Notes: generated by a model from the sequence alone, not told the origin. 64,000 bases of DNA from JAPWJZ01 sp965279315 (GCA_965279315.1 OZ257145.1:310001-374000); one strand, 5' to 3'; shown: positions 8,882-18,358, numbered from the stretch's first letter. Numbers and translations: made by a program.

Positions 8882-10172
8882 TATCTTTCCTCCAATGCGC
8901 GCCGTTGAACTTGATGCTGTCGATGGCGCGGTAGGCATGCGCGCGGGCATCGTCGATATTCGCGCCCAAGCCCGTCACGCCCAGCACGCGCCCGCCTTCA
9001 TTCGTCCAGCTGCCGTCTTTTTTCCTGGCGCCCATGACGAAGAGCAGGTTGTCGTTGGACCCCTCAAGCAATGCCTCGGGCATATCTATCTTTTGCCCCA
9101 GCTTCATTGTGCCGGAAAATGTTTCGGGATAACCTTCGGACGCCATCACCACATGCACGGCGGCAGATGGACGGAGCGTGACCTTATCATCGCCCAGTTT
9201 TCCTTCCGCAGCCTTCAGGAACAGCGGTGCAATGTCGTTTTCGACCAGCGGCATCAGGATTTGCGTTTCGGGATCGCCCAGCCGGGTATTGAATTCGATC
9301 ACGTTAACCTGTTCGCCGTCAATCATCAGCCCTGCGAACAGGATGCCGCGAAACGGCGTGCCGCGCTTTTTCATGCCGTCGACGACACGCCGGAAAATGC
9401 CGTCATTCACGAACTGCCGCGCGGCATCGGATGGCCAGCCCTTGGGCGCATAACCGCCCATGCCGCCGGTGTTCGGGCCTTCGTCATGGTCGCGCACGCG
9501 CTTGTAATCGCAGACGAAGCCGAGGGTCGTGAATGTATTGCCATCGCAGAGCGCGAAGGCCGACACTTCCTTGCCCGACAATTTCTGTTCCAGCAGGATG
9601 CGGCTGCTTTTGACCGTGCAGGCGGGATTGACCATGAAGTCGAACAGCGTTTGCACGGCTTCGGCGCGGTCATGCGTGACGACAACGCCCTTGCCGGCCG
9701 ACAACCCGTCCGCCTTGATGACGATGCCAGCGCCTTCGATATCCCATTCCTTCAGCGCGGCGACTGCCGCGCCATGATCGTCGCAGACCTTGAACGGCGC
9801 GGTGGGTATGCCGCACTCCGACATGAACTGTTTGGCGAAAATTTTCGAGCTTTCGAGCTTTGCGCCGTCTTTGGTAGGCCCCATGACGGGAACGCCCGCA
9901 GACTCCAACGCGTCGGCAACGCCGGCCTCCAGCGGTTTTTCGGGGCCGATGACGACAAGGCCGATGCCGAGGTCTTTGACGGCGGCCATGACGGTTGCAA
10001 CATCGGCCGGATTTCCCGCGATGCATTTCACTTTGTCGAGCGTTGCCATGCCGTCATTGCCGGGCATGGCGTGGATAGCCGCCACATTGGGCGACTGGGC
10101 AAGCTTCCAGGCCAGCGCATGTTCGCGCCCGCCGCCACCCAGCAGCAGAACCGTTTTTAGGCTCTCGCTCAC
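8871..10172 (-). CDS. purD: Phosphoribosylamine-glycine ligase (GAR synthetase)
   Basis: ATP-grasp enzyme joining phosphoribosylamine and glycine, step two of purine synthesis. The 433 residues match the family length. The N-terminal VLLLGGGGREHALAWKL, the ATP-grasp segment VIKADGLSAGKGVVVTHD and the metal-binding EFNTRLGDPETQ are all present. The start is GTG, preceded by AAGGAGG four bases away, and the GTGA overlaps the purC stop. At the 3' end it overlaps the start of purNL by 11 bases. Both overlaps point to coupled translation along the operon. Confidence 0.97.
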   Translation of the reverse strand: MSESLKTVLLLGGGGREHALAWKLAQSPNVAAIHAMPGNDGMATLDKVKCIAGNPADVATVMAAVKDLGIGLVVIGPEKPLEAGVADALESAGVPVMGPTKDGAKLESSKIFAKQFMSECGIPTAPFKVCDDHGAAVAALKEWDIEGAGIVIKADGLSAGKGVVVTHDRAEAVQTLFDFMVNPACTVKSSRILLEQKLSGKEVSAFALCDGNTFTTLGFVCDYKRVRDHDEGPNTGGMGGYAPKGWPSDAARQFVNDGIFRRVVDGMKKRGTPFRGILFAGLMIDGEQVNVIEFNTRLGDPETQILMPLVENDIAPLFLKAAEGKLGDDKVTLRPSAAVHVVMASEGYPETFSGTMKLGQKIDMPEALLEGSNDNLLFVMGARKKDGSWTNEGGRVLGVTGLGANIDDARAHAYRAIDSIKFNGAHWRKDIGK

Positions 10173-11344
10173 GCAACCTCCTTCTTGGGGAGGATTTGTT
10201 TGACGACTTCATCGAGCGTCCAGGCATCGGCGAAAACCGGCTTGCCGTGGAACTGGTTCGACAGCGCGGAGGCGAGGCCCTTGTAGATCATCTCCACCCG
10301 CGTTTTGACGGCAGGGGCGAGCAAGGGGGGCGATACGCCGAGTTCATCGGTGCAGATTTTTTTCCAGTCCTTTTCGCCGCGCTCTTTCGCAATCTGCTTG
10401 CCCTGCTCCAGCCCTGCATACCATGCGGTGGGGCGATAGAAGCCGCGCAGGGCTTCCTTGGACAAATGCTGGCCGTCCTTGATCAGGCGCAGTTCATCGG
10501 GGCCGATGGAATCGACCAGCATGAAATCGCGTGCGCCAGTGTCGCCCTTGCCGCCAAAGCCGAATTCCAGTTTGCCATCCCACAATTCAACGCCGATTTC
10601 GGCGAAGCAGTCTTTCAACCGGATGGAAATGAGGCGCGCGAGCGCGCCGAGGCTACGGAATTCGTCATCCGACAATCCGGCGATGCGTTGCGCTTCGTCA
10701 TAAGGCAAATAACGGTCGGAGGTTTCGAGTTTCGTGGAATATTCGACCACAGGCACGGCGAAGCTGTCGCCCGTTTTGGGCGGCGCGGAGAGGCCGAGCG
10801 ATTTGCAGTAATTTGCATCGCCCGTGCGCTGCAGCAGCGAGCTGCCTTCCGGCACGCCGAAGCGGAAGATAACCTCGAGCGGCACTAGCGCGTTTTCGGG
10901 TTTTGTCTCATACGCCCTGTAATCCCAGACCAGCTTGCCATCGACAACGCTGCTGCCGGGTTCATGCACGGCGACGGGGGTGACGGAAAGGCAACGCGTG
11001 GGGGAGAGGAATTCGCGCTGCAGAGGGAGCTGTTTTGCATCGTGATCGACAAGGCCGAGCGAATGGTGCTTGAGCCCGGATTTGCGCAAGGCCTGAAGCT
11101 GTGGATCATTCGCCACCCCCTCCGGCGCTTTCCAGTCAAGCCAGGTGGCGGGGCTGCCGAGGTAATCGAAGAAGAACCAGCCCATGAAGGCAAGCGATGC
11201 CCCCTTGTCGTTCAGCAGGTCGGGCATCTGGCCCCAGTCGAAAATCGAATAGCGGTCGGAAAATTCGAAAATATAGGGCGCCTTGCCCTTTTCGCCCCGC
11301 ACGTTTTTTACGGAACCTTCATAGATCATTGCAGGCAACGTCAT
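10169..11344 (-). CDS. purC: SAICAR synthetase, long form
   Basis: Condenses CAIR with aspartate. Family features include the N-terminal YEGSVKNVRG with FEFSDRYSIFDWGQMPD (the KVR and D-R-S-FD elements), PLEVIFRFGVPEGSSLLQR and LWDGKLEFGF followed by DFMLVDSIGPDELRL. At 391 residues it is much longer than the common 235-300-residue enzyme. Extra sequence lies after FMGWFFFDYLGSP and at the C-terminus. Its place between purE and purD, with four-base overlaps on both sides, supports the assignment. GGGAGAG precedes the ATG. Confidence 0.9.
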   Translation of the reverse strand: MTLPAMIYEGSVKNVRGEKGKAPYIFEFSDRYSIFDWGQMPDLLNDKGASLAFMGWFFFDYLGSPATWLDWKAPEGVANDPQLQALRKSGLKHHSLGLVDHDAKQLPLQREFLSPTRCLSVTPVAVHEPGSSVVDGKLVWDYRAYETKPENALVPLEVIFRFGVPEGSSLLQRTGDANYCKSLGLSAPPKTGDSFAVPVVEYSTKLETSDRYLPYDEAQRIAGLSDDEFRSLGALARLISIRLKDCFAEIGVELWDGKLEFGFGGKGDTGARDFMLVDSIGPDELRLIKDGQHLSKEALRGFYRPTAWYAGLEQGKQIAKERGEKDWKKICTDELGVSPPLLAPAVKTRVEMIYKGLASALSNQFHGKPVFADAWTLDEVVKQILPKKEVA

Positions 11345-12081
11345 GCTGCTCTCCCTTGTGCGCGTTTTGATGATGCGGAAAGGCGTAGCGCCGCATGCAC
11401 GGCGTTGCGCGTATTATTGGCGCCGACCCACAGACCGCCCTTGTTGCTCCAGTCCAGCAACTGGACATAGGATTCAGGCTTCGCTACATCGGATTTGGCG
11501 ACGACCGGCACATGCAGGCAGAAATCATCGGGATGGATGTCGTTATCGCCCATGACGAGGCGGACGTTGAAGGCATCCGTCGCTGCGGCCGCGCCGTGCG
11601 ATACTTCCGCGCCTTTTTCCTTCGCTGCCGCGCGTGCTTTTTCGATATCCGCCAGAATGTCCGGCGTTTCGGTGCGCGTGATAAAATGGATTTTGGCGGG
11701 TGTCGACGCGGTTTTATATTGTTTAAGGAAAGCGACAATCGCATCGGGTTTTTGCGGACCTGCCGTCATCACCGGCACGCCGGGCGGCATTTGCGCGATG
11801 GAGGCGAAACTGTCGAGCCCGCCGAATTGCGACGGGACAGCGACGCCGAAGACGGGGATCTGCACCATGGCGGCGACAACGCCCGGCAAGGCGGCGGCAA
11901 GGCCCGCGCCCGCAATCACGGCGTCACCCTGCCATGTGTTCATTTTATGCTGCAGTTTTTCAAGGTCGCGATGGGCGGAGATGACTTCATATTCAGTGTC
12001 GAAATGCGGTTTCAGCGCATCGACCAATGGCAGGGATATGTTTTCATCCGACTTGCTGCCGAAGACTACAAAAACTTTCAT
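11341..12081 (-). CDS. purE: PurE-type AIR carboxylase / N5-CAIR mutase with C-terminal extension
   Basis: Handles the carboxylation of AIR to CAIR. The first 130 residues are PurE-like: VFGSKSDENISLPL (phosphate-binding GSxSD), VISAHRDLEKL, AGAGLAAALPGVVAAM and SFASIAQMPPGVPVMT. SAHR and the AGAG loop resemble class I (N5-CAIR mutase) enzymes, which normally work with PurK, but no purK lies in the window. A normal class I PurE has about 160-170 residues; this one has 246. The extra region (about 135-246) has no recognised motif, apart from an acidic/His stretch MGDNDIHPDDFCLH. GGGGAAAA precedes the ATG; the stop overlaps purC by four bases. The class is uncertain. Confidence 0.85.
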   Translation of the reverse strand: MKVFVVFGSKSDENISLPLVDALKPHFDTEYEVISAHRDLEKLQHKMNTWQGDAVIAGAGLAAALPGVVAAMVQIPVFGVAVPSQFGGLDSFASIAQMPPGVPVMTAGPQKPDAIVAFLKQYKTASTPAKIHFITRTETPDILADIEKARAAAKEKGAEVSHGAAAATDAFNVRLVMGDNDIHPDDFCLHVPVVAKSDVAKPESYVQLLDWSNKGGLWVGANNTRNAVHAALRLSASSKRAQGRAA

Positions 12082-12104
12082 TCTTTTCCCCTTTGTATAA
12101 AAAG

Positions 12105-13598
12105 TTATCCCGCCGCGCGCGCTTTCTTGCGCTCGCGTGCGTAATTTTCCGCTTCCGTCACCACTGTCGGGTATTTCTTGTTCACGCAGGCCATGCAGAG
12201 CTTGGTCGTGCCGATGGCCTGCCGCAGGTCTTCTTCGTCCAGATAGATGATTTTCTTCACGCCGATCATCTCGGCCATTTCCTCGATCGTTTTGTTGTGC
12301 GCGATCAGGTCCTTTGAATCGGGGAAATCGACGCCGTAGAAGCAGGGGTAACGGATCGGCGGGCAGGTGATGCCGAGCGTGATTTCCTTCGCGCCGTGTT
12401 TCTTCAGCAGCGAAATGATGCGAATGGAGGTTGTGCCGCGCACGATGCTATCATCGATCAGGAAAATGTTCTTGCCCGCGATCTCGCTGACGATGGGGCT
12501 GAGTTTCAGTTCCACCGCATGTTCGCGCTTGTCCTGGTTGCTGAGGATAAAACTGCGGGCGACGTAACGGTTTTTGATGAGCCCCTCGCGGTAGGGCAAT
12601 TTCAGGGCGTCGGCCACGGAAATGGCGGCGGTACGGCTGGTATCCGGCACAGGCATCACGACATCGGGGGCGATTTCGCCCGCCTCTATCGCAGCGGTTG
12701 CCTTGAAGCCCAGCTGCACGCCGAGTTTCAGGCGCGCGCCATAAACGGTCTGGTGGTCAATCGCGCTTTCGGCGCCCGAAAAATAAACCCATTCGAACAT
12801 GCAATGCGCGCGCTCCGGCTCTTTCTTCACAACCGCGCTCTGGAAGTTGCTGTCGATGTCGATGAAGAACACTTCGCCGGGTTCGATATCACGCAGATAG
12901 GTGTAGCCGAGATAGGTCATGGCGACGGTTTCGGACGCGATGCACCAGTGTTTCTCGCCGTCGATTTCCTTCAGCCCCAGCACCATCGGGCGGATGCCTT
13001 TGGGGTCGCGGAAACCGACCATGCCCTGCCCTGCGATCAGGCTCAGAACGGCGTAACCGCCGTTGACGGTTTCGAACATCTGCGCGGCGGCCTGCTTGAT
13101 ATTCTCAAACGTGAAGGTCTGCTCGGTCGGCAGCGGCTGGCCATTCATCAGGAAATGGCCGAAATAGTGAATCAAGGCTTCGAGATCGTTGCCGGTCAGT
13201 AGCTGGTGGCGGAATTTTTCCGAGAGCTCGGCCTTCAGCTGATAGTAATTGAGCGCGTTACCGTTATGGACCATGCCGAGACCGAAGGGGATGCCCTCCA
13301 CCATCGGCTGGATGTCGCGCTTGCCATCGCTGCCCGCAGTTGCGTAACGCGTATGGCCTATCGCCATGAAGCCGTTCAGGTTTTCGATTTTCTTCTGGTC
13401 AAACACCTGTGCCACGAGGCCGAGGTCTTTTTCCATAGCGAACATTTTCGTGAAGGTGTCATAAGTGAGGATGCCCGCCGCATCCTGTCCCCGGTGCTGG
13501 AGCGCGAGCAGGCCGCGATAGGCCTCATATGCCGCAGCAGAGGACACTCCTCGACTCCCAGTTTGCTGAGGGCCGATGATGCCGATAATTCCACACAT
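12105..13598 (-). CDS. purF: Amidophosphoribosyltransferase
   Basis: First committed enzyme of purine synthesis, turning PRPP and glutamine into phosphoribosylamine. The protein starts MCGIIGIIG, so Cys2 is the glutaminase nucleophile without a propeptide. LLALQHRGQDAAGI and GHTRYATAGS complete the N-terminal domain. The phosphoribosyltransferase domain has the PRPP motif IFLIDDSIVRGTT. The 497 residues are typical. It heads the minus-strand operon. The 196 bases upstream, shared with a divergent membrane-protein gene, should hold the operon promoter, though no clear operator was seen. AGGTG lies nine bases before the ATG. Confidence 0.97.
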   Translation of the reverse strand: MCGIIGIIGPQQTGSRGVSSAAAYEAYRGLLALQHRGQDAAGILTYDTFTKMFAMEKDLGLVAQVFDQKKIENLNGFMAIGHTRYATAGSDGKRDIQPMVEGIPFGLGMVHNGNALNYYQLKAELSEKFRHQLLTGNDLEALIHYFGHFLMNGQPLPTEQTFTFENIKQAAAQMFETVNGGYAVLSLIAGQGMVGFRDPKGIRPMVLGLKEIDGEKHWCIASETVAMTYLGYTYLRDIEPGEVFFIDIDSNFQSAVVKKEPERAHCMFEWVYFSGAESAIDHQTVYGARLKLGVQLGFKATAAIEAGEIAPDVVMPVPDTSRTAAISVADALKLPYREGLIKNRYVARSFILSNQDKREHAVELKLSPIVSEIAGKNIFLIDDSIVRGTTSIRIISLLKKHGAKEITLGITCPPIRYPCFYGVDFPDSKDLIAHNKTIEEMAEMIGVKKIIYLDEEDLRQAIGTTKLCMACVNKKYPTVVTEAENYARERKKARAAG

Positions 13599-13794
13599 TT
13601 ATTGATTCACCTGTTGTTCAGGGAGCAGGATTTGTGCCGCCACTATACGCATTTCCGGCAAAGCAATGCGAGTCATTTTTACAGCAAAAAAACGCAGTAT
13701 TTACGGCAAAAACCGCGCTTTCGCCCTATGTTCGCGCGGACTTGGTTGATATGGTGGGGGAACGCTTTTTTCCAGATCTTTTAAAGGAATTTTC

Positions 13795-14352
13795 ATGTCG
13801 CTCGCCAACGATCCCCGCGTCAGCTCGATCACCAACCGCGTCAAGAACCTGATCACCAAGCCCGAGGCGGAATGGGATGTCATCGCGGGCGAGAGCGCAA
13901 CCATCCAGGGCCTGTATAAAAACTACGCCATGATACTGGCCGCCATTCCCGCCATCGTGGGTTTCCTTGCTTTCGAGATGGCCGCGCCGAAGGCCATCGG
14001 CCATGCGCTGCTGGCATTGATTGCCGGTTACATTCTGGCGTTGCTGGGGATTGCCGTGCTGGCCTTCGTCGTCGATTTCCTTGCGCCGAAATTCAAGGGC
14101 ACATCAAACCAGATCAACGCCTTCAAGCTGGCGATTTATTCCGCAACGCCCGCATGGATCGCGGGCCTGTTCCTGATTATTCCCATCGTTGGCCCGGTGC
14201 TGGCGTTGGTAGGTGTGGTTTACTCGCTGTACCTGTTCTTTTTGGGCGTGCCGAAGCTGATGAAATGCCCCAAGGATCAAGCGGTCATCTTTACCATCGT
14301 CGCCCTTGTCGTAAACGTCGTAGTGCAGGTCTGCCTGCGCGCGCTCGTATAA
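13795..14352 (+). CDS. Yip1-family integral membrane protein
   Basis: A 185-residue protein with a soluble N-terminus (about 40 residues) followed by five hydrophobic segments. They fall near 47-63, 70-90, 118-135, 138-155 and 165-183. The opening, with RVKNLITKPEAEWDVIAGE, is the usual start of bacterial Yip1/DUF1282-type proteins, in which a conserved W sits before the first helix. The biochemical role of this bacterial group is unknown to me. AAAGGA precedes the ATG. It is transcribed away from purF and ends at a strong terminator shared with the convergent nadE. Confidence 0.75.
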   Translation: MSLANDPRVSSITNRVKNLITKPEAEWDVIAGESATIQGLYKNYAMILAAIPAIVGFLAFEMAAPKAIGHALLALIAGYILALLGIAVLAFVVDFLAPKFKGTSNQINAFKLAIYSATPAWIAGLFLIIPIVGPVLALVGVVYSLYLFFLGVPKLMKCPKDQAVIFTIVALVVNVVVQVCLRALV

Positions 14353-14371
14353 GCTTTTTTCCGATTTAAAT

Positions 14372-14408
14372 AAACCCTCCGCCCGAAAAGGCCGGAGGGT
14401 TTATTTTT
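14372..14408. terminator. Bidirectional rho-independent terminator between the Yip1 gene and nadE
   Basis: Arms AAACCCTCCG and CGGAGGGTTT form a 10-bp stem. A T-rich run follows on the plus strand, and an A/T-rich stretch lies on the other side, so it can serve both convergent genes. It overlaps the nadE stop codon. Confidence 0.88.
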
Positions 14409-17058
14409 TGCGGGATGCGGCGGCATCGGCAAGGCGTTGCGCCATGTCATTGTTCTGCAACAATGCGGCGAAGCCGTGGTCGCGGATATACGTATAGAGC
14501 GTCGCGATTTTCAGCTTGCGCCCGTCATTCGCGGCGGGCGTCCACATTTTAGCGGTCAGCGCCTCGGCGAAATCACGGTCAAGCAAAGCACGCTGCATCA
14601 GCGCGGGCAAACTGTGGCCGGTCAGCATATCAAAGGATTTACCATCCCGCGCCGCCATTGCCGCCAGCACATGCAGCGCCAGCTGCGCCAGTTCCGGTTT
14701 GTGGAAGGCCGCGATATTGGGTGTGCGCAGAGATGATTGCTTGTCGATGTTGGAGCCATAGGTGGCGGCAATCGGGCTGCCATGAATCTTGAACTGCGCA
14801 TGCGCCCATTTATCGTAGGACAGGCGGATGCGGTCATGCAGGGTTTCAAGGTCGTCGTTTTCGAACTCTGCCAGTAATTGGGTTTTCTCGAATACTTCAA
14901 TGGGACTATTCTTACGCTCAGCCTGATCCAATGGCCTTTCATTTAACATGTAATCAGAAATGACGTTCATCTGATGGAAAGTGCGACCCAGTTGGTCTTC
15001 ATCGAACTGCGTGACTTTGCCGTCCTTGCTTTTCGGTTGCAATTCGGCGGAGGGGCGGTTTTTAAGAACCAAATAGAACGCGCGCACGGGCGCAACGCCG
15101 TCCTGTAGACCGCGTTCGAACAGCGACTCCATATGATCGAGCTCGCGCTGTTTACTCTTGTGCGCGTTGCCGCTGATCATGCCGCCATGCAAATCGCCGC
15201 CCCAGGTGGCGTAGGAATTGCGCCCTTCGTCGAGGTTGGGGTTAGATATGGCGATCTTGTTCTCGATATTCGCGAACAGCATGATCAACACCTGCCGCAG
15301 CCGCGCCTGAATATTTTCATACGCCAATGAATGGCTGTCGATAGCGGTCGATAGCACCTGCCCGCCGATTTCCTTGAAGCGCGACTTCAGCAGCGCAATC
15401 GCCTGTTCCAGTATCGCGGGCGCGGTGTCTTCCTTGCGCGTGCGCAGGATGCCGGCGATTTCGCGGCGGAGTTCGGCCTCGCGCACGTCATCCAACGCGC
15501 CGGGGTTCACGCCGCTGAAAATTTCGGCATAGACTTCGACCAATCGTTGCACGTTGCGGTATTCGAATTTGCCGCCGATGCCTTTATACGTTTCGCCTTC
15601 GGGCGATGTGCCGCCTTCGACCAGCGTTTGCGCGGCGCGCAGCGTTTCGTCGGAGCTGTTATCTGTGCCCATATAGACGCAAGTGAGCATATGCGACATG
15701 ATGTTATCGACCACATCGCCCTGTGCCGCCATCACATCCTTGCGGAACGGCAGGTGAGGCATGGCGTTGAAGAACCCCTCCACGCCTAGCTCGTTCACTG
15801 CCAACTCGACCATGAAACGTATCTTCGCCGCGTTATACGCGGAATCCGCGCCGCCCGATAAAGCCTGCGCCACGCCGGAGATTTTGTTTTTGCGCAGGTA
15901 ATCGAACAGCCAGAGCAGTTCGTTGCGCAGCTCTTCCTCCATCTCGTGCAAGGGGCCGGTTTCCCATGCGGCGGGGCCGTCCTGCGTGGCGGGCTTGTGC
16001 TGCTGGATGAAGTTGTGCGCGATAACGGCATGGGGCGCATGGCCTTTGTCAGTCGCCGCTGCAACCGTCACGATTTGGCTGGTATAGGCCACATCGGCGA
16101 AGCTGATGCGTTTGCCTTCCGAAATGATCTTGCCGCCTTGCGCCATGAGGCGGCTGCCGAATTGGGCGAAGGTTGAACCGGACGAGCCGAGACCGTCGGT
16201 ATGCACCAGCACACCGCAATAACCGCTGGCCAGTTTGCAAAGCTCGCGGTGCTTGTCGATCTTGTTGGCGACGGGCGGCGAGGCGTTGGGGTTCAGGCAG
16301 ACGGTGATGTCGAATTTCCGCGATTTCTGCGCCAGCGGATTGTCGTGCGCGTAATCGGCGTTATCCACGGCGCCGTCATAGCGCGAACCCACCCAATACA
16401 TTTCGCAGATGATATGCCACAGGTTGATCGCTTCGCCCGCTGAACCTGCCTGAATGACGGGGCTGCCGAAGGGGATCACGCGATCCGCCACCACCGTGCC
16501 ATCGGGATAGGCCATGCCGGGCAAGTCGATCAGGATTGTGCCGTCCCTGCCCTTGCCGTGTTTGTTTTCATACGCATCGGCGGCGGCATCGCTCCATTCT
16601 TCGAAATGGCGTTTTTCGTAGCCGCGTTCGTAATTGAAAAGGTAGGTTTTTGCCGATATCGCCACCACTTCGCCGCCCGCCAGAAAGGCCTGCGCATCGA
16701 ATTGCTGGTTCACGCGGTTGAACAGCGGGCTTTTGCGGCGGTCATCCTGTGCGGCCAGGCCTTTGTCCGCGAAATACCACGGATGGCCGACGGAAACGAT
16801 CAGGTTCGCATCGCGGCTGGCGGCATAATCGGCGATCACCTGCAGCAGCTCGCGCGTGCGCACATTATCGGAGTAGTAAAAATCGTCGCCGCGTTCATAG
16901 CCGGAGAGCCCCAATTCCTCAAGCGCCAGGATATCGGCGCGGTCGGCAACGGCGCGGTCAATCGCCGTCATTATATTGGCAAGGTTGCGCGGCCAATCGC
17001 CGCCCGTCTGGTTGGTGCTGGCCGAAGCGATTTTGAGGGTGATGTTTTTGGCGGTCAT
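14401..17058 (-). CDS. nadE: Glutamine-dependent NAD+ synthetase, unusually long
   Basis: Makes NAD+ from deamido-NAD+ using ammonia cut from glutamine. The N-terminal nitrilase-type glutaminase domain keeps its triad: Glu in LALEELGLSGYE, Lys in SAKTYLFNYERGYEKR and Cys in IICEMYWVG. The C-terminal synthetase domain has the ATP pyrophosphatase motif ALSGGADSAYNAAK near residue 403. The family is usually 540-680 residues; this protein has 885. The extra length lies mainly in the synthetase half, after the P-loop. It stands alone, facing prs, whose product PRPP is also used in NAD synthesis. Identity is firm; the meaning of the added length is unknown. Confidence 0.93.
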   Translation of the reverse strand: MTAKNITLKIASASTNQTGGDWPRNLANIMTAIDRAVADRADILALEELGLSGYERGDDFYYSDNVRTRELLQVIADYAASRDANLIVSVGHPWYFADKGLAAQDDRRKSPLFNRVNQQFDAQAFLAGGEVVAISAKTYLFNYERGYEKRHFEEWSDAAADAYENKHGKGRDGTILIDLPGMAYPDGTVVADRVIPFGSPVIQAGSAGEAINLWHIICEMYWVGSRYDGAVDNADYAHDNPLAQKSRKFDITVCLNPNASPPVANKIDKHRELCKLASGYCGVLVHTDGLGSSGSTFAQFGSRLMAQGGKIISEGKRISFADVAYTSQIVTVAAATDKGHAPHAVIAHNFIQQHKPATQDGPAAWETGPLHEMEEELRNELLWLFDYLRKNKISGVAQALSGGADSAYNAAKIRFMVELAVNELGVEGFFNAMPHLPFRKDVMAAQGDVVDNIMSHMLTCVYMGTDNSSDETLRAAQTLVEGGTSPEGETYKGIGGKFEYRNVQRLVEVYAEIFSGVNPGALDDVREAELRREIAGILRTRKEDTAPAILEQAIALLKSRFKEIGGQVLSTAIDSHSLAYENIQARLRQVLIMLFANIENKIAISNPNLDEGRNSYATWGGDLHGGMISGNAHKSKQRELDHMESLFERGLQDGVAPVRAFYLVLKNRPSAELQPKSKDGKVTQFDEDQLGRTFHQMNVISDYMLNERPLDQAERKNSPIEVFEKTQLLAEFENDDLETLHDRIRLSYDKWAHAQFKIHGSPIAATYGSNIDKQSSLRTPNIAAFHKPELAQLALHVLAAMAARDGKSFDMLTGHSLPALMQRALLDRDFAEALTAKMWTPAANDGRKLKIATLYTYIRDHGFAALLQNNDMAQRLADAAASRKK

Positions 17059-17236
17059 ACCTCTTTATATATCATTGCCGCAGGCAAAAAACCCGCGCTT
17101 CTGGCTGCAATTTTCTTGAGCATAATCAATAAATTAGCCTGTGGGTAAGGTAATACTATAACATTTTTATGACAAAATCAGATGGCTTATGTTACATTCC
17201 TCGCCATAACTGATTCATCCCTCTATCCGGGCGCAA

Positions 17237-18352
17237 ATGACGATGAATGGACAAAAGCCTATCCTGCTGATCGGCAACAGCGTTTCGAAAGAAACCGCCG
17301 ATGCGCTGCGCAGCGACGGCCGCTTTGACATTATTACCGCCAGCATGGGCAAATTCGACAGCGACGAACCCTTTGTCGAGCTGATGCGCGGGCAGGAACC
17401 GGATTACGAGAAAAACCTCGCCAAGCTTCAGGGCGCAAAAGTCTATGTCGTGCAATCGACCGGCGGCCCCGTGAGCGACAACGCGCAGCACCTGATGCTG
17501 ATGGCGAATACGCTGAAGGAATATGGCGCGGCGGAAGTGACCGCCATCGTGCCCTTCGCGGCCTTCATGCGGCAGGACCGCAAATTCAAGAACCGTTTCA
17601 CCTCGCTTGCCGCCGGCCTGTTTGCAAAACAGCTGAAGGCATCCGGCATCGACAAGATCATCACGCTGACCCCGCATTCCAAGGCGGCAATGCAGCTTTA
17701 CACGAATGTCTTTGGCGACAATTTCCAGGCCGTGCCCACGACCGCCATGATCGGCGCGGATATCAAGAACCGCTTCGACGTGGCTCCCGATGAACTGTCT
17801 ATTGGCGCGCCCGACGGCGCGGACAAGCCGGGCGATGAAGGCCAGTTGCGCGCGCGCGAACTGGTCAAGGAAGTCTTCGGCACGTTCAGCGATGACCTGA
17901 TGTTCCGCGCATCGAAAATGCATACCGGCGTCAACGACACCAAAATCACCAGCTTTGACGGCGATGTGGCCGGCAAGGACGTGGTGATCGTCGATGACAT
18001 GATCGACGGCGGGTCGACGATGGTGAACGCTGCCGCCCTGCTGAAGGCCCATGGCGCGCGCACCGTGACCGCCTATGCGACGCATGCCATTTTGTCGGGC
18101 AACGCGCTCGACCGTTTGCTGACCTCGAAACCCGACGGCATGACTTGCGCGATTGATAAACTGGTCATCACCGACACCATTCCCGGCGTGCGTGAAAAAC
18201 TGGACGCGCTATTGGCAAAACAGCCGAACTTGGCGGGCCGCGTGGAAATACTGTCGGTCGCGCCGTTGATCCTTGAAAAAGTCTCCGAGCTGGAGGCTAA
18301 ACGCGCCCCGCAGCAGCCCCGCCCGCGCAGCGGCACCCCCTTCGCACCCTGA
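17237..18352 (+). CDS. prs: Ribose-phosphate pyrophosphokinase (PRPP synthetase), divergent
   Basis: Makes PRPP, the substrate of PurF in the purine operon of this window. Family signatures are VVQSTGGPVSDNAQHLMLM, the RQDRK element in FMRQDRKFKNRFTS, the TPHSK segment replacing the common DLH motif, and the PRPP loop VVIVDDMIDGGSTMVNAA. The 371 residues exceed the usual 310-320. An insertion near 180-215 is rich in Asp/Gly and a proline-rich tail ends the protein. The normal phosphate-binding DDMIDTGGT is altered to DDMIDGGST. It may therefore be a specialised or diverged paralogue. An ATG six bases downstream is an equally possible start; no strong ribosome-binding site decides. Confidence 0.85.
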   Translation: MTMNGQKPILLIGNSVSKETADALRSDGRFDIITASMGKFDSDEPFVELMRGQEPDYEKNLAKLQGAKVYVVQSTGGPVSDNAQHLMLMANTLKEYGAAEVTAIVPFAAFMRQDRKFKNRFTSLAAGLFAKQLKASGIDKIITLTPHSKAAMQLYTNVFGDNFQAVPTTAMIGADIKNRFDVAPDELSIGAPDGADKPGDEGQLRARELVKEVFGTFSDDLMFRASKMHTGVNDTKITSFDGDVAGKDVVIVDDMIDGGSTMVNAAALLKAHGARTVTAYATHAILSGNALDRLLTSKPDGMTCAIDKLVITDTIPGVREKLDALLAKQPNLAGRVEILSVAPLILEKVSELEAKRAPQQPRPRSGTPFAP

Positions 18353-18358
18353 ATCACG

